NCBI GenBank assembly: GCA_030583925.1
Contig: CP129482.1
Coordinates: 620,001 to 684,000 of the forward strand
DNA length: 64,000 bases
Direction: 5' to 3'
From: Anaerolineales bacterium
Lineage (GTDB): Bacteria > Chloroflexota > Anaerolineae > Anaerolineales > Villigracilaceae
Under the pieces are notes generated by a model. It was given only the letters and a program-made list of their open reading frames with translations, was not told the origin of the DNA and did not search any database. Each line of letters begins with the position of its first letter. The first letter of the stretch is position 1. Positions 41,820-50,143 of the stretch are shown here, piece by piece. Made by a program: the position numbers and the translations under genes.

Positions 41820-44800
41820 CTACCTCATCAATTGCTCTACTCTTGATTCGCCGACGCTGTAATATTTTGCATTGGCATGATGCACGATGATCGCGGCGGT
41901 GGATTGTTCGGGGATCAACTGTCCCGAAATGGATAGGCTCAATCCAAGTTCGGATTCAGCGGCGGGCAGGAGTTTGAAGACTTTGAAATGATCTTCCAAT
42001 TCGGGGATGGCGGGATAGCCCCACGAGTAGCGCTTGCCTTGATTTTCTGCGATGCCCATTTCGCGGCGAATGTGTTCGTGCAGGTAATCCGCAGTGGCTT
42101 CGGCGGTTTGGACGCCGAGTCCGTGCGTGAAGTAGGCTTCAGTGTAATCGTTGGCAGATTGCATTTTCTCGAAGCGATCGCTGGCTTGTTGTCCGACGGT
42201 GACGACCTGGAACGCGACCACATCCATTTGACCTGAGGAGACGGGCGCGTAGTAATCTGCCAGACAAAGATAGTCGGCATACGGCTGACGCGGGAACGTC
42301 ATGCGGGTCAGAGTTTCGTCGAGGTTGTCTGGGTTGTAGATGATCAGGTCATCGCCTTCAGCCTGGCAGGGGAAGAGTCCATACACGGCTTGCGGAGTGA
42401 GCCACTTCTCGCGCATGGCTTCGCGCTTCATTTTGTCGAGTCGAGCGTCGAAGTCCGCTTTAAGTTTGTCCCATTCTGCGCCGTGAGTGTTTTTCGCTCC
42501 CCACGAGAGGCGATACAGTTCGTTGATGTTGAGATGCGTGAAGACGATCTCAAGCGGCATGTTCTTGACGACGCGCATCCCGAATTTGGAGGGAGGGAGG
42601 GTGAGAGGCGCGGGGACAACGTTTGAACGTTGTAAAGTTGAAACGTTTGCAGGTTTGGCGCTAGCGCGGCCGAGTTCCATTTCGGATTCTTGAACAGTCT
42701 TTGCAAGCAATGCAGGACGTTTCTCATCGTTGATGAGAATGTCCATCGTTTCGAGACCTTCAAACGCGTCTTTGCAATAGAAGACGCCAGAGTCGTAGAA
42801 GTCTCCGCTTTCGGTTTGGAGGATGCGGCGACCGAAGCGACGATTGATCGCCGCGCCGCCGATGAGGACGGGGATGTTGTGTTTGCGGCGATGCAGTTCG
42901 TTGACGATGAGCGGCATCTGCTTGGAGGTGGACACCAGCAATGCGGAGAGTCCAATTGCAGTCGCGTTGGCTTCGACGGCTTTGGTGATGATCGTCTCAG
43001 CAGGGACTTGTTTGCCGAGGTCAATCACGTCGTAGCCGTTGTTGGCAAGGATCGTCTTGACGAGGTTCTTGCCGATGTCATGCACGTCGCCGTAGACGGT
43101 GGCGATGACGACTTTTCCCTTGCTGACGCCTTCTTTCTTCTCCAGATAATTTTCGAGATGCGCGACGGTCTTCTTCATCACTTCGGCGGATTGGAGCACG
43201 AAAGGCAGAATCAACTCGCCCGCGCCGAATTTGTCGCCGACTTCTTTCATGGCGGGGAGAAGGACGTTGTTGAGGGTGTGGACGGCTACTTCGTGTCTTG
43301 TCGGGGCTGGGCTTGCCCCTGCCCCCTGGACAGGTGCGAGACCTGTCCCTACAGGGCGATGGATGATCTCATCAATATCCGCTTCGACGCCGTCTTTCTT
43401 GCGGTGGACGATTTTCCAGTGGAGGCGTTGTTCGGGGGTCATGCCTTCGGTGGGGTCGGCGAGGGTATGGGCGGATGCAAGATCCGCCCGTACCGTTTCG
43501 TAGTGTTCGATGTAGCGCTGCAAGGCGTCGGCGCGGCGGTTGAAGATGAGGTCTTCGGCGAGGTCTTTTTCTTCTTGAGAGATGTCGGGGTAGGCGGTGA
43601 CGTGGGTGGGATTCACAATCGCCATGTCCAAGCCAGCCTGCACGCAGTGATAGAGCATGACCGAGTTCAGCACGGGGCGGGCGTGTTGGGCAAAGCCGAA
43701 GGATAGGTTACTCACGCCCAGCGACGCCATTACGCCAGGCAATTCCTGTTTGATGAGGCGAATTCCTTCGATGGTTTCGATGGCGGATTCGACAAATTCC
43801 TGGTCGCCAGTTGCGAGGGTGAAAGTCAGCGTGTCGTAGACTAAATCTTCGGGCTTGAGTCCGTGATCGTTAACGGCGATGTCGTAGATGCGTTTGGCAA
43901 CTTCGAGTTTATTTTCACGGGTCTTCGCCATGCCGTTCTCGTCGATGGTTAGCACGATGACCGCAGCGTTGTGGTCTTTGGCAAGTTTGAAAATCTTATC
44001 TGCTTTGTCGCGACCAGATTCCAGATGTGTTGAGTTAATGAGACAGCGTCCAGGTGCGGTCTTCAATGCGATTTCGAGAACATCGAGTTCGGTGGAGTCG
44101 ATCACGAGCGGAACGTCCACGCCCATTTCGAGTTTCTTGACGACCTTGCGCATGAGTTCGGCTTCGTCGGGGCGTTCGGTGACGGCGCAGGAAATGTCGA
44201 GGGCGTGCGCGCCGCCGTCCACTTGTTCACGAGCGATCTCCAAGATGCCGTCGTAATCTTCTTCGAGAAGCATCCGCTTGAACTTGCGCGAGCCTTGCGC
44301 GTTGCAGCGTTCGCCGAGGAGGGTGGGCGGAGGATCTTGACGCATGGATAAGGCTGACATGGCAGAGGCAAGCTGAGGCGTGGAATGAAGCGGTCGTTTG
44401 GGGTGCGGATGCGAATCCAGTTTTTGAATCAGCTGTTTAAGATGTTCAGGCGTCGTCCCGCAGCATCCGCCGACGACCGAGATGTTGTGCTTGGTCACAA
44501 ATTCGTAGAGGTCGTTCGCAAACGGTTCGGGTTCGAGCGGATAGACGGCTTGCCCGTCCACGTTGAGCGGCAGTCCTGCGTTGGGGATGCACGAAACGGG
44601 GAGCGTGGAATTTTCGCCGAGGATGCGGATGGGCTCGCGCATGTGTTCGGGTCCCGTTGAGCAGTTGAGACCGATGACGTCAATGCCCATGCCTTCGAGG
44701 ATGGCAAGCGAGGCGTTGACGTCGGTGCCGAGCAACATGCGACCTGTCGTGTCGAGCGTGACTTGAGCCTGAATCGGCAAGTAGACTTGAGTCTCGTCCA

Positions 44801-45488
44801 TGGCTTTGTGCAGACCGATGATGGCGGCTTTGACTTCGAGGATGTCTTGCGAGGTTTCGATGAGGAGGACATCCACGCCGCCTCGAATCAGACCGACAGC
44901 CTGCTCACGGAATACGTCAACGAGTTCGTCGAAGGTGACGTTGGAGAGGTCGGGGTCGTTGGCGGAGGGGAGTTTGCCTGAGGGACCGATGGAGCCAGCG
45001 ACGAATCTTGGTTGAAGGTCGAAGGTCGAAGGTTGAAGGTCGGAAGATTCTGAACCGCTAAGAACGCTAAGGTCGCTAAGATTTAATTGCTCTTTCTTTG
45101 CGTTCACTTCGACTTCGCTCAGTGCAGGCTTTGCGTGCTTTGCGGTTGAATATTCGTCTGCCAGGCGACGCGCGAGTTTTGCGGCGGTTTCGTTGATTTC
45201 GATGACGCGGTCTTGCAGTCCGTATTCCGCCATCGTGATGCGGTTGGAGCGGAAGGTGTCCGTTTCGAGCACGTCCACGCCGACTTCGAGGAAGGAGCGG
45301 TGGACTTTTTCCACGGCTTCGGGATATGAAATGACGAGATAGTCATTGCATCCGTTGTATTGTTCGCCGCCGAAATGCTCGGCTGTCAGGTTTTGGACTT
45401 GCAGGCTCGTTCCCATCGCGCCGTCGAAGACAAGGACTTTCTTTTCGAGGGCGTCGAGGTATTTTCTGTTTGTATACTTTCGATTCAT
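41820..45488 (-). CDS. metH: Cobalamin-dependent methionine synthase
   Basis: A 1222-residue four-module enzyme. In order: homocysteine-binding barrel (VFDGAMGTSLQ, zinc Cys in GLNCSTGPEHM and VVGGCCGTTPEH), pterin-binding barrel (LLGERCNAQGSRKFK), B12 domain with the lower-ligand motif YGDVHDIGKNLV, and a C-terminal activation domain (SWGYPAIPELEDH). Three in-frame repeat-derived insertions are visible: about 48 residues after RRLADEY (45008-45151), about 20 after IIHRPVG (43297-43360), and about 14 after HYETV (43455-43500). The frame is intact throughout. It is controlled, at a distance of two small genes, by the SAM riboswitch at 46166-46390. Confidence 0.95.
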   Translation of the reverse strand: MNRKYTNRKYLDALEKKVLVFDGAMGTSLQVQNLTAEHFGGEQYNGCNDYLVISYPEAVEKVHRSFLEVGVDVLETDTFRSNRITMAEYGLQDRVIEINETAAKLARRLADEYSTAKHAKPALSEVEVNAKKEQLNLSDLSVLSGSESSDLQPSTFDLQPRFVAGSIGPSGKLPSANDPDLSNVTFDELVDVFREQAVGLIRGGVDVLLIETSQDILEVKAAIIGLHKAMDETQVYLPIQAQVTLDTTGRMLLGTDVNASLAILEGMGIDVIGLNCSTGPEHMREPIRILGENSTLPVSCIPNAGLPLNVDGQAVYPLEPEPFANDLYEFVTKHNISVVGGCCGTTPEHLKQLIQKLDSHPHPKRPLHSTPQLASAMSALSMRQDPPPTLLGERCNAQGSRKFKRMLLEEDYDGILEIAREQVDGGAHALDISCAVTERPDEAELMRKVVKKLEMGVDVPLVIDSTELDVLEIALKTAPGRCLINSTHLESGRDKADKIFKLAKDHNAAVIVLTIDENGMAKTRENKLEVAKRIYDIAVNDHGLKPEDLVYDTLTFTLATGDQEFVESAIETIEGIRLIKQELPGVMASLGVSNLSFGFAQHARPVLNSVMLYHCVQAGLDMAIVNPTHVTAYPDISQEEKDLAEDLIFNRRADALQRYIEHYETVRADLASAHTLADPTEGMTPEQRLHWKIVHRKKDGVEADIDEIIHRPVGTGLAPVQGAGASPAPTRHEVAVHTLNNVLLPAMKEVGDKFGAGELILPFVLQSAEVMKKTVAHLENYLEKKEGVSKGKVVIATVYGDVHDIGKNLVKTILANNGYDVIDLGKQVPAETIITKAVEANATAIGLSALLVSTSKQMPLIVNELHRRKHNIPVLIGGAAINRRFGRRILQTESGDFYDSGVFYCKDAFEGLETMDILINDEKRPALLAKTVQESEMELGRASAKPANVSTLQRSNVVPAPLTLPPSKFGMRVVKNMPLEIVFTHLNINELYRLSWGAKNTHGAEWDKLKADFDARLDKMKREAMREKWLTPQAVYGLFPCQAEGDDLIIYNPDNLDETLTRMTFPRQPYADYLCLADYYAPVSSGQMDVVAFQVVTVGQQASDRFEKMQSANDYTEAYFTHGLGVQTAEATADYLHEHIRREMGIAENQGKRYSWGYPAIPELEDHFKVFKLLPAAESELGLSLSISGQLIPEQSTAAIIVHHANAKYYSVGESRVEQLMR
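43297..43360. repeat. In-frame repeat inside metH (GACAGGTGCGAGACCTGTCC type)
   Basis: Codes for TGLAPVQGAGASPAPTRHE between the pterin domain and the B12 cap domain. It contains an inverted pair GGACAGGT/ACCTGTCC. Confidence 0.7.
43455..43500. repeat. In-frame palindromic repeat inside metH
   Basis: GGGCGGAT-GCAAG-ATCCGCCC hairpin flanked by GGTATGGG... and CGTACC; codes for TVRADLASAHTLAD. Confidence 0.7.
45008..45151. repeat. Compound in-frame repeat inside metH
   Basis: Tandem GAAGGTC/GAAGGTT units, then CGCTAAG units spaced by 2-3 bases, then a CACTTCGACTTCGCTCAGTG element. Together about 144 bp, adding about 48 residues without breaking the frame. Confidence 0.7.
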
Positions 45489-45502
45489 GTTTCTCCTAAA
45501 TT

Positions 45503-45545
45503 ATTTTAGCCACAGATTTCACGGATTTACACGGATTGTTTTTTC
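45503..45545. repeat. Dispersed repeat between metH and the YdeI-like gene
   Basis: TTAGCCACAGATTTCACGG followed by two copies of the ACACGGATT type; related sequences occur at 37709 (inverted) and 53791. Confidence 0.6.
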
Positions 45546-45555
45546 AAACTCTCAA

Positions 45556-45900
45556 TCATTTCACACCATTCGGCAGTGACGCCCTCCCCGCAGGCGTCAT
45601 CTTTCCTTCAGCGATCAATTTTCTTGCGCGCTCCTTGTTTTTCTCAGACCACTTCGATTTCGCCTTACGCGGCGTGTAACGCGTGACGTAGCGTTCCGCA
45701 TCCAAGCCTTTGAATCCAATGGATTCTGTCCAGCCAAAGCACATCGCCTCTTCAACCGCATCATGAAACTTGACCGATGGTTTCTTCGTGGCTTTTTTAT
45801 ATTGAATCAACCAAATCTCTTTTTTGGTTTGGTGATTCTTCTCCAGCCACTTGCGAAACTCCTCGCGGGTGGTTACGAAAAGCGTTTCTCCGATTTGCAT
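45556..45900 (-). CDS. YdeI/OmpD-associated-like protein
   Basis: A 114-residue protein of the YdeI/OmpD-associated family (also annotated as bacteriocin-protection). Conserved parts are FVTTREEFRKWLEKNH, WLIQYKKATKKPSV, AVEEAMCFGWTESI and the basic RYTPRKAKSKWSEKN. The biochemical role of the family is unknown. ATG 45900 has AAAGG ahead. It is located between the SAM riboswitch and metH, an unexpected passenger in a methionine operon. Confidence 0.8.
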   Translation of the reverse strand: MQIGETLFVTTREEFRKWLEKNHQTKKEIWLIQYKKATKKPSVKFHDAVEEAMCFGWTESIGFKGLDAERYVTRYTPRKAKSKWSEKNKERARKLIAEGKMTPAGRASLPNGVK

Positions 45901-45915
45901 CAAGACCTTTAACCG

Positions 45916-46149
45916 CTAAGTGTGCGAAGAGCGCAAAGATTTTTTGCTTTTCTTGGCAGGCTTGGCTGTTTGAAGCGACACGTTTCCCTTTTTGCTGTTG
46001 GCGAGGTACCCACGATAGTTTTTCCTCATTTCGCTTTCGGTTGCCTCAAAAGGGACGCCCAAATGGTCGCACAACTTTTGAATCATCTTCACATACTCCT
46101 CGTATGACTGATCTTTAGGGCGCACAAACGTCACTGATGGTTTTGTCAT
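45916..46149 (-). CDS. Small protein directly behind the SAM riboswitch
   Basis: A 77-residue basic protein, first gene behind the SAM riboswitch with a perfect AAAGGAG ribosome site. The first 57 residues (SVTFVRPKDQSYEEYVKMIQ and on) look like a compact domain; the Lys-rich last 20 residues run into a repeat-like sequence (about 45902-45945), so the 3' end may have been remodelled. No family recognised. Confidence 0.6.
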   Translation of the reverse strand: MTKPSVTFVRPKDQSYEEYVKMIQKLCDHLGVPFEATESEMRKNYRGYLANSKKGNVSLQTAKPAKKSKKSLRSSHT

Positions 46150-46165
46150 TGATTATCTCCTTTAC

Positions 46166-46390
46166 AACAAAATCGCCTCTCGCAGTGAGAGGCGACACGC
46201 AAAGCGCATATCATCTCTCATCTCTCGCATGAATGTCATGCGCCGAAGTTGGCACCGTAATTGGTCACGTAGTCTTTTGGTCTCGTAGTCTCTTGGTCTG
46301 TTGACCATCAGACTATTTGACGAACTGACTACCAGACTACATCGGTTGCCGAAGCGTCAACGGGTCGGTCCCTCAGCTTCTCTGGATGAG
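46166..46390 (-). promoter_or_regulatory. SAM-I (S-box) riboswitch with terminator, P3 expanded by a repeat
   Basis: Read on the minus strand: P1 5' side CTCATC (46390-46385), then AGAGAAGCTGAGGGACCGAC and CCGTTGACGCTTCGGCAACC, a P3 region, then CGGTGCCAACTTCGGCGC, a P4 hairpin GCATGA-CAT-TCATGC, and GAGA-GATGAG closing P1 at 46217. This is the SAM-I core. The expression platform is a stem TCGCCTCTC/GAGAGGCGA followed by TTTTGTT (46195-46166). P3 holds about 74 bp of tandem AGTCT/GGTCT-like units (46268-46341). High SAM should terminate transcription of the downstream metH operon. Confidence 0.9.
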
Positions 46391-46468
46391 TAAATCCGTA
46401 AGTTGTTTGCGTTTTATAACATGATGCGTGAGGAATGTCAATTCAATATTCGGTATAATCCTCCCGTC

Positions 46469-47878
46469 ATGCGGCTCGAAAAAAAACATCTCGCATTTAT
46501 TCCACTCGCAGTCTTCCTCATGGGCTTGGGCGTCTACGCCTACCTCGGCATCTACTTCCGCTACTGGGCAGACGATTGGTGTTACAACGCCGACTTCCGC
46601 AATTTGGGATTTCTCGAAACTTTGCGCGGCTACTCCTACAACGTGACGTACACTCCCAGCCGATACTCGGTGACGATTCTCGCGGGACTCTTCTATCCAC
46701 TCGGCGTTTTTGGACTTCAACTCCTCGTCCCGCTCTCGCTTCTTCTCTGGACGGGAGGTCTGGTTCGCCTCTCCCGAAGCGTTTCCGCCCTTTCAGGTTT
46801 CTCGCTCCCCACGCCCCAAGCGACTCTGCTTTCGTTCGTCATTATTTATTTCACAATTTATCTCGCACCGCACTTGTATCAATCCGTGTACTGGAACACA
46901 GGTTTCTTCACCTACACCTTTCCCCTCATCCTCATCCCCTGGGTGTTGACCTTCGTCATTGATCAAAACCGTTCCGCTATCAAAACGATTTTCATCGCAC
47001 TGCTCTCCCTCCTCACAGGCGGATTCTCCGAAGCGAGTTGCACGGTCTTGGTTTCCATTCTTGCCGTGTACACGGTCATCGCTTTCATCGGTTCTCGCTA
47101 CAAAAAACCTTGGGCTGAGAAAACATTCGTCAACGCGCTTGTCGCATTGACATTTGCCATTATCGCCATGGCGTTGCTCGTCTTCGCACCGACGACACAA
47201 CTCCGCGCTGAACGATACGGCGAGCCAGCCAGCCTGTCTGAATTGATCGTTTTGGTTTTCAATTTCACGCGTGCGTTTGTTACTCTATCCATCAAGGATT
47301 ATCAACACCTCCTCATTTTTGTCCTTGCCGGTCTGTTCGGTTTTGTGTTGAACTCGAAAGAAAGAGACATCAACATCCCAAAAACGATCGGGCTTGGGAT
47401 TGGAATATTCCTATTTGCGGTTTTGCTCGTCGCCGCGTCGTTGACGCCGAGCGCATACGTTGAAAGAGGACTTCCAATCGAACGCACACAAATCATCCCG
47501 CGTCACATCATGGTTTTCGCATTTGTTGCGTTGGGTTGGATTACTGGATATGCCCTCCGCAATTTTTTTGCCCCTCTTTGGTTGCAAAAAACTTTGATCG
47601 TCGTTTCGCTCCTCATGTTGATTTTCCCAATTCTCACAATTCTCAAATCCTCCGATTACATATCCATTTATCAAACCCGCGCCCAACTCTGGGACGAACG
47701 TGAAGCGACGATTCTTTCCGCCGTAGCAGGCGATCAATCACGCGTCGAAGTCCTCGCCATAGACGGCGCGCCCGTTGGCGGCATCCGTGACTTCGACCCG
47801 CCCGACAAAAAGGGATACTGGATCACCCGTTGCGCCGAAGACTACTATCAGATTAAACTTCAGGTCATCCTGCCATGA
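46469..47878 (+). CDS. DUF6056-type polytopic membrane protein (1)
   Basis: A 469-residue protein with about 11-12 membrane helices. The N-terminus FLMGLGVYAYLGIYFRYWADD followed by WCYNADF is shared with the protein at 53927 (YLGTFSRYLADDYC), showing paralogy. An acidic Asp pair after the first helix is typical of polytopic GT-C glycosyltransferases, and the family is probably a glycan-related transferase. ATG 46469 begins the hydrophobic domain; the in-frame ATG 46403 lies in the spacer. The stop overlaps the next gene by ATGA. Confidence 0.72.
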   Translation: MRLEKKHLAFIPLAVFLMGLGVYAYLGIYFRYWADDWCYNADFRNLGFLETLRGYSYNVTYTPSRYSVTILAGLFYPLGVFGLQLLVPLSLLLWTGGLVRLSRSVSALSGFSLPTPQATLLSFVIIYFTIYLAPHLYQSVYWNTGFFTYTFPLILIPWVLTFVIDQNRSAIKTIFIALLSLLTGGFSEASCTVLVSILAVYTVIAFIGSRYKKPWAEKTFVNALVALTFAIIAMALLVFAPTTQLRAERYGEPASLSELIVLVFNFTRAFVTLSIKDYQHLLIFVLAGLFGFVLNSKERDINIPKTIGLGIGIFLFAVLLVAASLTPSAYVERGLPIERTQIIPRHIMVFAFVALGWITGYALRNFFAPLWLQKTLIVVSLLMLIFPILTILKSSDYISIYQTRAQLWDEREATILSAVAGDQSRVEVLAIDGAPVGGIRDFDPPDKKGYWITRCAEDYYQIKLQVILP

Positions 47879-48537
47879 AAATCGTCGCCCTCGTTCCAAT
47901 GCGCCATCACTCCCAACGCGTGCCAGGGAAAAATTATCGTCCGCTGGCTGGCAAGCCGTTGTTTCATCACATCATCGAGACGTTGCTCGCCGTGCCAGAG
48001 ATCACTCAGATCGTCGTGGACACCGACTCCGAGCAAGTGATGGACGGCTTGCGGAAGAATTTCCCCTCCGTGCAGATCATCGTCCGCCCCGCATCCCTCC
48101 GTGCCGACGATGTACCGATGAACGAGATTTTGATCCACGACACAGGACAATTCGAAGCGGATTTCTACCTGCAAACCCACAGCACGAATCCCTTGCTCAA
48201 ACCCGAAACAATCTCCAAAGCTATCCAATTACTAATTACCAATTACCCCTCCCGTGATTCTTTGTTCTCCGTCACCCGCCTCCAAACCCGCCTCTACGAC
48301 CAGCATGGCAATGCCATCAACCACAACCCGAAAGAATTGATTCAAACGCAAGATTTGCCTCCCGTTTACGAGGAAAATTCCTGCGTGTACATATTCAAGC
48401 GAGAGAATCTCATCGCCAAACGCCACCGCATCAGCGACAAGCCGCTCCTATTCGAAATCCCCGCCGACGAAGCCTGGGACATTGACGAAGAACTCGATTT
48501 CGCCATCTGCGATTTCTTGTTGAAGAGGAAGTCGTAA
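47875..48537 (+). CDS. Acylneuraminate/KDO-type cytidylyltransferase
   Basis: A 220-residue enzyme that would activate a nonulosonic acid or similar sugar as a CMP derivative. MKIVALVPMRHHSQRVPGKN is the CTP-binding signature of NeuA/KdsB-type enzymes, and later PADEAWDIDEELDF carries the metal Asp. An in-frame repeat at about 48224-48246 codes for QLLITNYP in the middle of the protein. It overlaps the DUF6056 gene by ATGA. Confidence 0.85.
   Translation: MKIVALVPMRHHSQRVPGKNYRPLAGKPLFHHIIETLLAVPEITQIVVDTDSEQVMDGLRKNFPSVQIIVRPASLRADDVPMNEILIHDTGQFEADFYLQTHSTNPLLKPETISKAIQLLITNYPSRDSLFSVTRLQTRLYDQHGNAINHNPKELIQTQDLPPVYEENSCVYIFKRENLIAKRHRISDKPLLFEIPADEAWDIDEELDFAICDFLLKRKS
48224..48246. repeat. 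AATTACTAATTACC-type repeat inside the cytidylyltransferase gene
   Basis: CCAATTACTAATTACC then AATTACC. The same sequence occurs in the same reading phase at 52322-52347. Confidence 0.7.
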
Positions 48538-48586
48538 CGCGACATTTATGTCGCCCTGCAAAAGCGAGATAAATCTCGCGTTACGA
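48533..48586. repeat. Palindromic intergenic repeat (CGTAACGCGA type)
   Basis: GTAACGCGA and TCGCGTTAC form the outer stem, with CGACAT-TT-ATGTCG and CGAGAT-AA-ATCTCG inner hairpins. It begins in the stop region of the cytidylyltransferase gene. Confidence 0.7.
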
Positions 48587-48622
48587 TGATCGAATGCGTA
48601 CCGCCAATCGGAGAAGAAAATT

Positions 48623-50143
48623 TTGAAAAAATTCAAGACCATATTGGGCAGGTGGTTTGCCATCCCGTGGTATCCCATCCTGTTCGGCGCGTACCCAGTG
48701 TTGGCGTTGCTGGCGGTCAATGTGGGGCAGATCAAAGTGGAGGCGGGGTGGCGGGCGTTGATCATTTGCATCGCCTTCGCAGGGATTCTCTCTCTTCTCT
48801 TGCGACTCGTCCTCCGTGATTGGAACCGCGCCGCGTTCCTGTCCACGTTGTGGATGGCGTTGTTCTTCTCGTATGGTCACGTCTTCATCACGCTGACCGA
48901 AAAATTTTCCGACGTTGATTTTGAATCGTGGCTATTACTGGCGTGGCTCATCCTGTTTTTGCTTGCAATTCTCTGGGCAGTGAAGCGGTCTCCCTCGTCG
49001 CCAGCTGCGTTGAATGTGATCGCGCTGGGGCTGGCGCTCATGTCGCTATGGCAGATTCAGCCCGAGGTCCGAAAAGGAAGCGTGCATCGTGTCGCCGCCG
49101 AAAACGCGCCCGTAGATGAAAATCTCACACGTCCCGAAAATCCGCCCGATGTGTATTACTTCATCCTGGATATGTACACGCGCGCCGATCTATTGCAAGA
49201 AGCGTACGGCTACGATAACAGCGCGTTTCTCGACGCGTTGCGCGCGCGTGGTTTTTATGTGGCGCAGTGCAGTCAGAGCAATTACGTGCGCACCGAACTT
49301 TCCGTCGCATCGTCGTTGAACATGGCGTATTTGCAGGGTTTGGATCCCGCGTTCACGCCCGATAGCATCAAGCGGCGGGTCTTGTGGGACTCGTATAAAC
49401 ATAACGCGGTTCGATATAACTTTGAGACTCTTGGTTATAAAACGATCGCGTTCGCGACGGGCTTTGCGTGGAATGAGTTGGACGATGTGGATGTGTTTTA
49501 CACGCCGCCGCCGTTTTCGGCTGGCATGACCGAATTCGAAACGCTGTTCATGCAGACCACGCTCGCGCGATACGCGCAGGATTTGGGCTGGGTGGATATA
49601 GACCAGATCACTGGACAAAATTTCCGCGACCGCACATTGCTCGTGTTCGATTCAATGGACGACATTGCGCGCATGGACGAGCCGACGTTCGCTTATGTTC
49701 ACGTGATCTCGCCTCATCCGCCTTTTGTGTTTGGTCCCGATGGCGAGTATACCGACCCCGCCGACTTTTGGAACGATAAAAAACAATATCCCAAAGATTT
49801 ATTTGCACGCGGATATCAAAACCAATTGACGTTTTTGAATCAAAAGGTTTTGGAAGCGATGGATACGTTGATCGCCGAATCAGACACGCCTCCGATCATC
49901 ATCTTGCAAGGCGATCATGGACCGTGGTTGCAATCGAATGACAAACGCATGTGGATTCTGAACGCGTATTACCTGCCGAATCACGATCAGGGTTTGTACC
50001 CAACCATTTCGCCCGTCAATTCCTTTCGATATATTTTCGACGAATATTTCAAAGGGAACTATGATATGCTTCCAGACGTCAGTTATTTCTCGCCCGTGCC
50101 AAAACTTTATAATTTTTCAGAAGTGAAAAACAATTGCAAATGA
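48623..50143 (+). CDS. Membrane sulfatase/phosphoethanolamine-transferase-like protein
   Basis: A 506-residue protein from TTG 48623 with four N-terminal membrane helices (about 12-130) and a C-terminal alkaline-phosphatase-superfamily domain: VYYFILDMYTRADLLQEAYG with the nucleophile region, VHVISPHPPFVFG, and ILQGDHGPW with metal ligands. The usual sulfatase CxPSR is absent, so a lipid- or glycan-modifying transferase or hydrolase is more likely than a sulfatase. It overlaps the next gene by ATGA. Confidence 0.78.
   Translation: MKKFKTILGRWFAIPWYPILFGAYPVLALLAVNVGQIKVEAGWRALIICIAFAGILSLLLRLVLRDWNRAAFLSTLWMALFFSYGHVFITLTEKFSDVDFESWLLLAWLILFLLAILWAVKRSPSSPAALNVIALGLALMSLWQIQPEVRKGSVHRVAAENAPVDENLTRPENPPDVYYFILDMYTRADLLQEAYGYDNSAFLDALRARGFYVAQCSQSNYVRTELSVASSLNMAYLQGLDPAFTPDSIKRRVLWDSYKHNAVRYNFETLGYKTIAFATGFAWNELDDVDVFYTPPPFSAGMTEFETLFMQTTLARYAQDLGWVDIDQITGQNFRDRTLLVFDSMDDIARMDEPTFAYVHVISPHPPFVFGPDGEYTDPADFWNDKKQYPKDLFARGYQNQLTFLNQKVLEAMDTLIAESDTPPIIILQGDHGPWLQSNDKRMWILNAYYLPNHDQGLYPTISPVNSFRYIFDEYFKGNYDMLPDVSYFSPVPKLYNFSEVKNNCK

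Noticed and set aside
42690..43706. Long plus-strand open frame of 338 codons opposite metH
   Set aside because: It is a shadow of the GC-rich minus-strand metH gene and has no recognisable domain.
45008..45151. Assembly artefact or intron in metH
   Set aside because: The segment keeps the frame, consists of repeat families seen elsewhere in the window, and flanking domains are complete.
46268..46341. CRISPR-like array of AGTCT/GGTCT units
   Set aside because: Units are too short and irregular, with no unique spacers; it lies within P3 of the SAM riboswitch.
48623..50143. Type I sulfatase
   Set aside because: No CxPSR/SxPSR formylglycine motif; only the general alkaline-phosphatase-superfamily pattern is visible.
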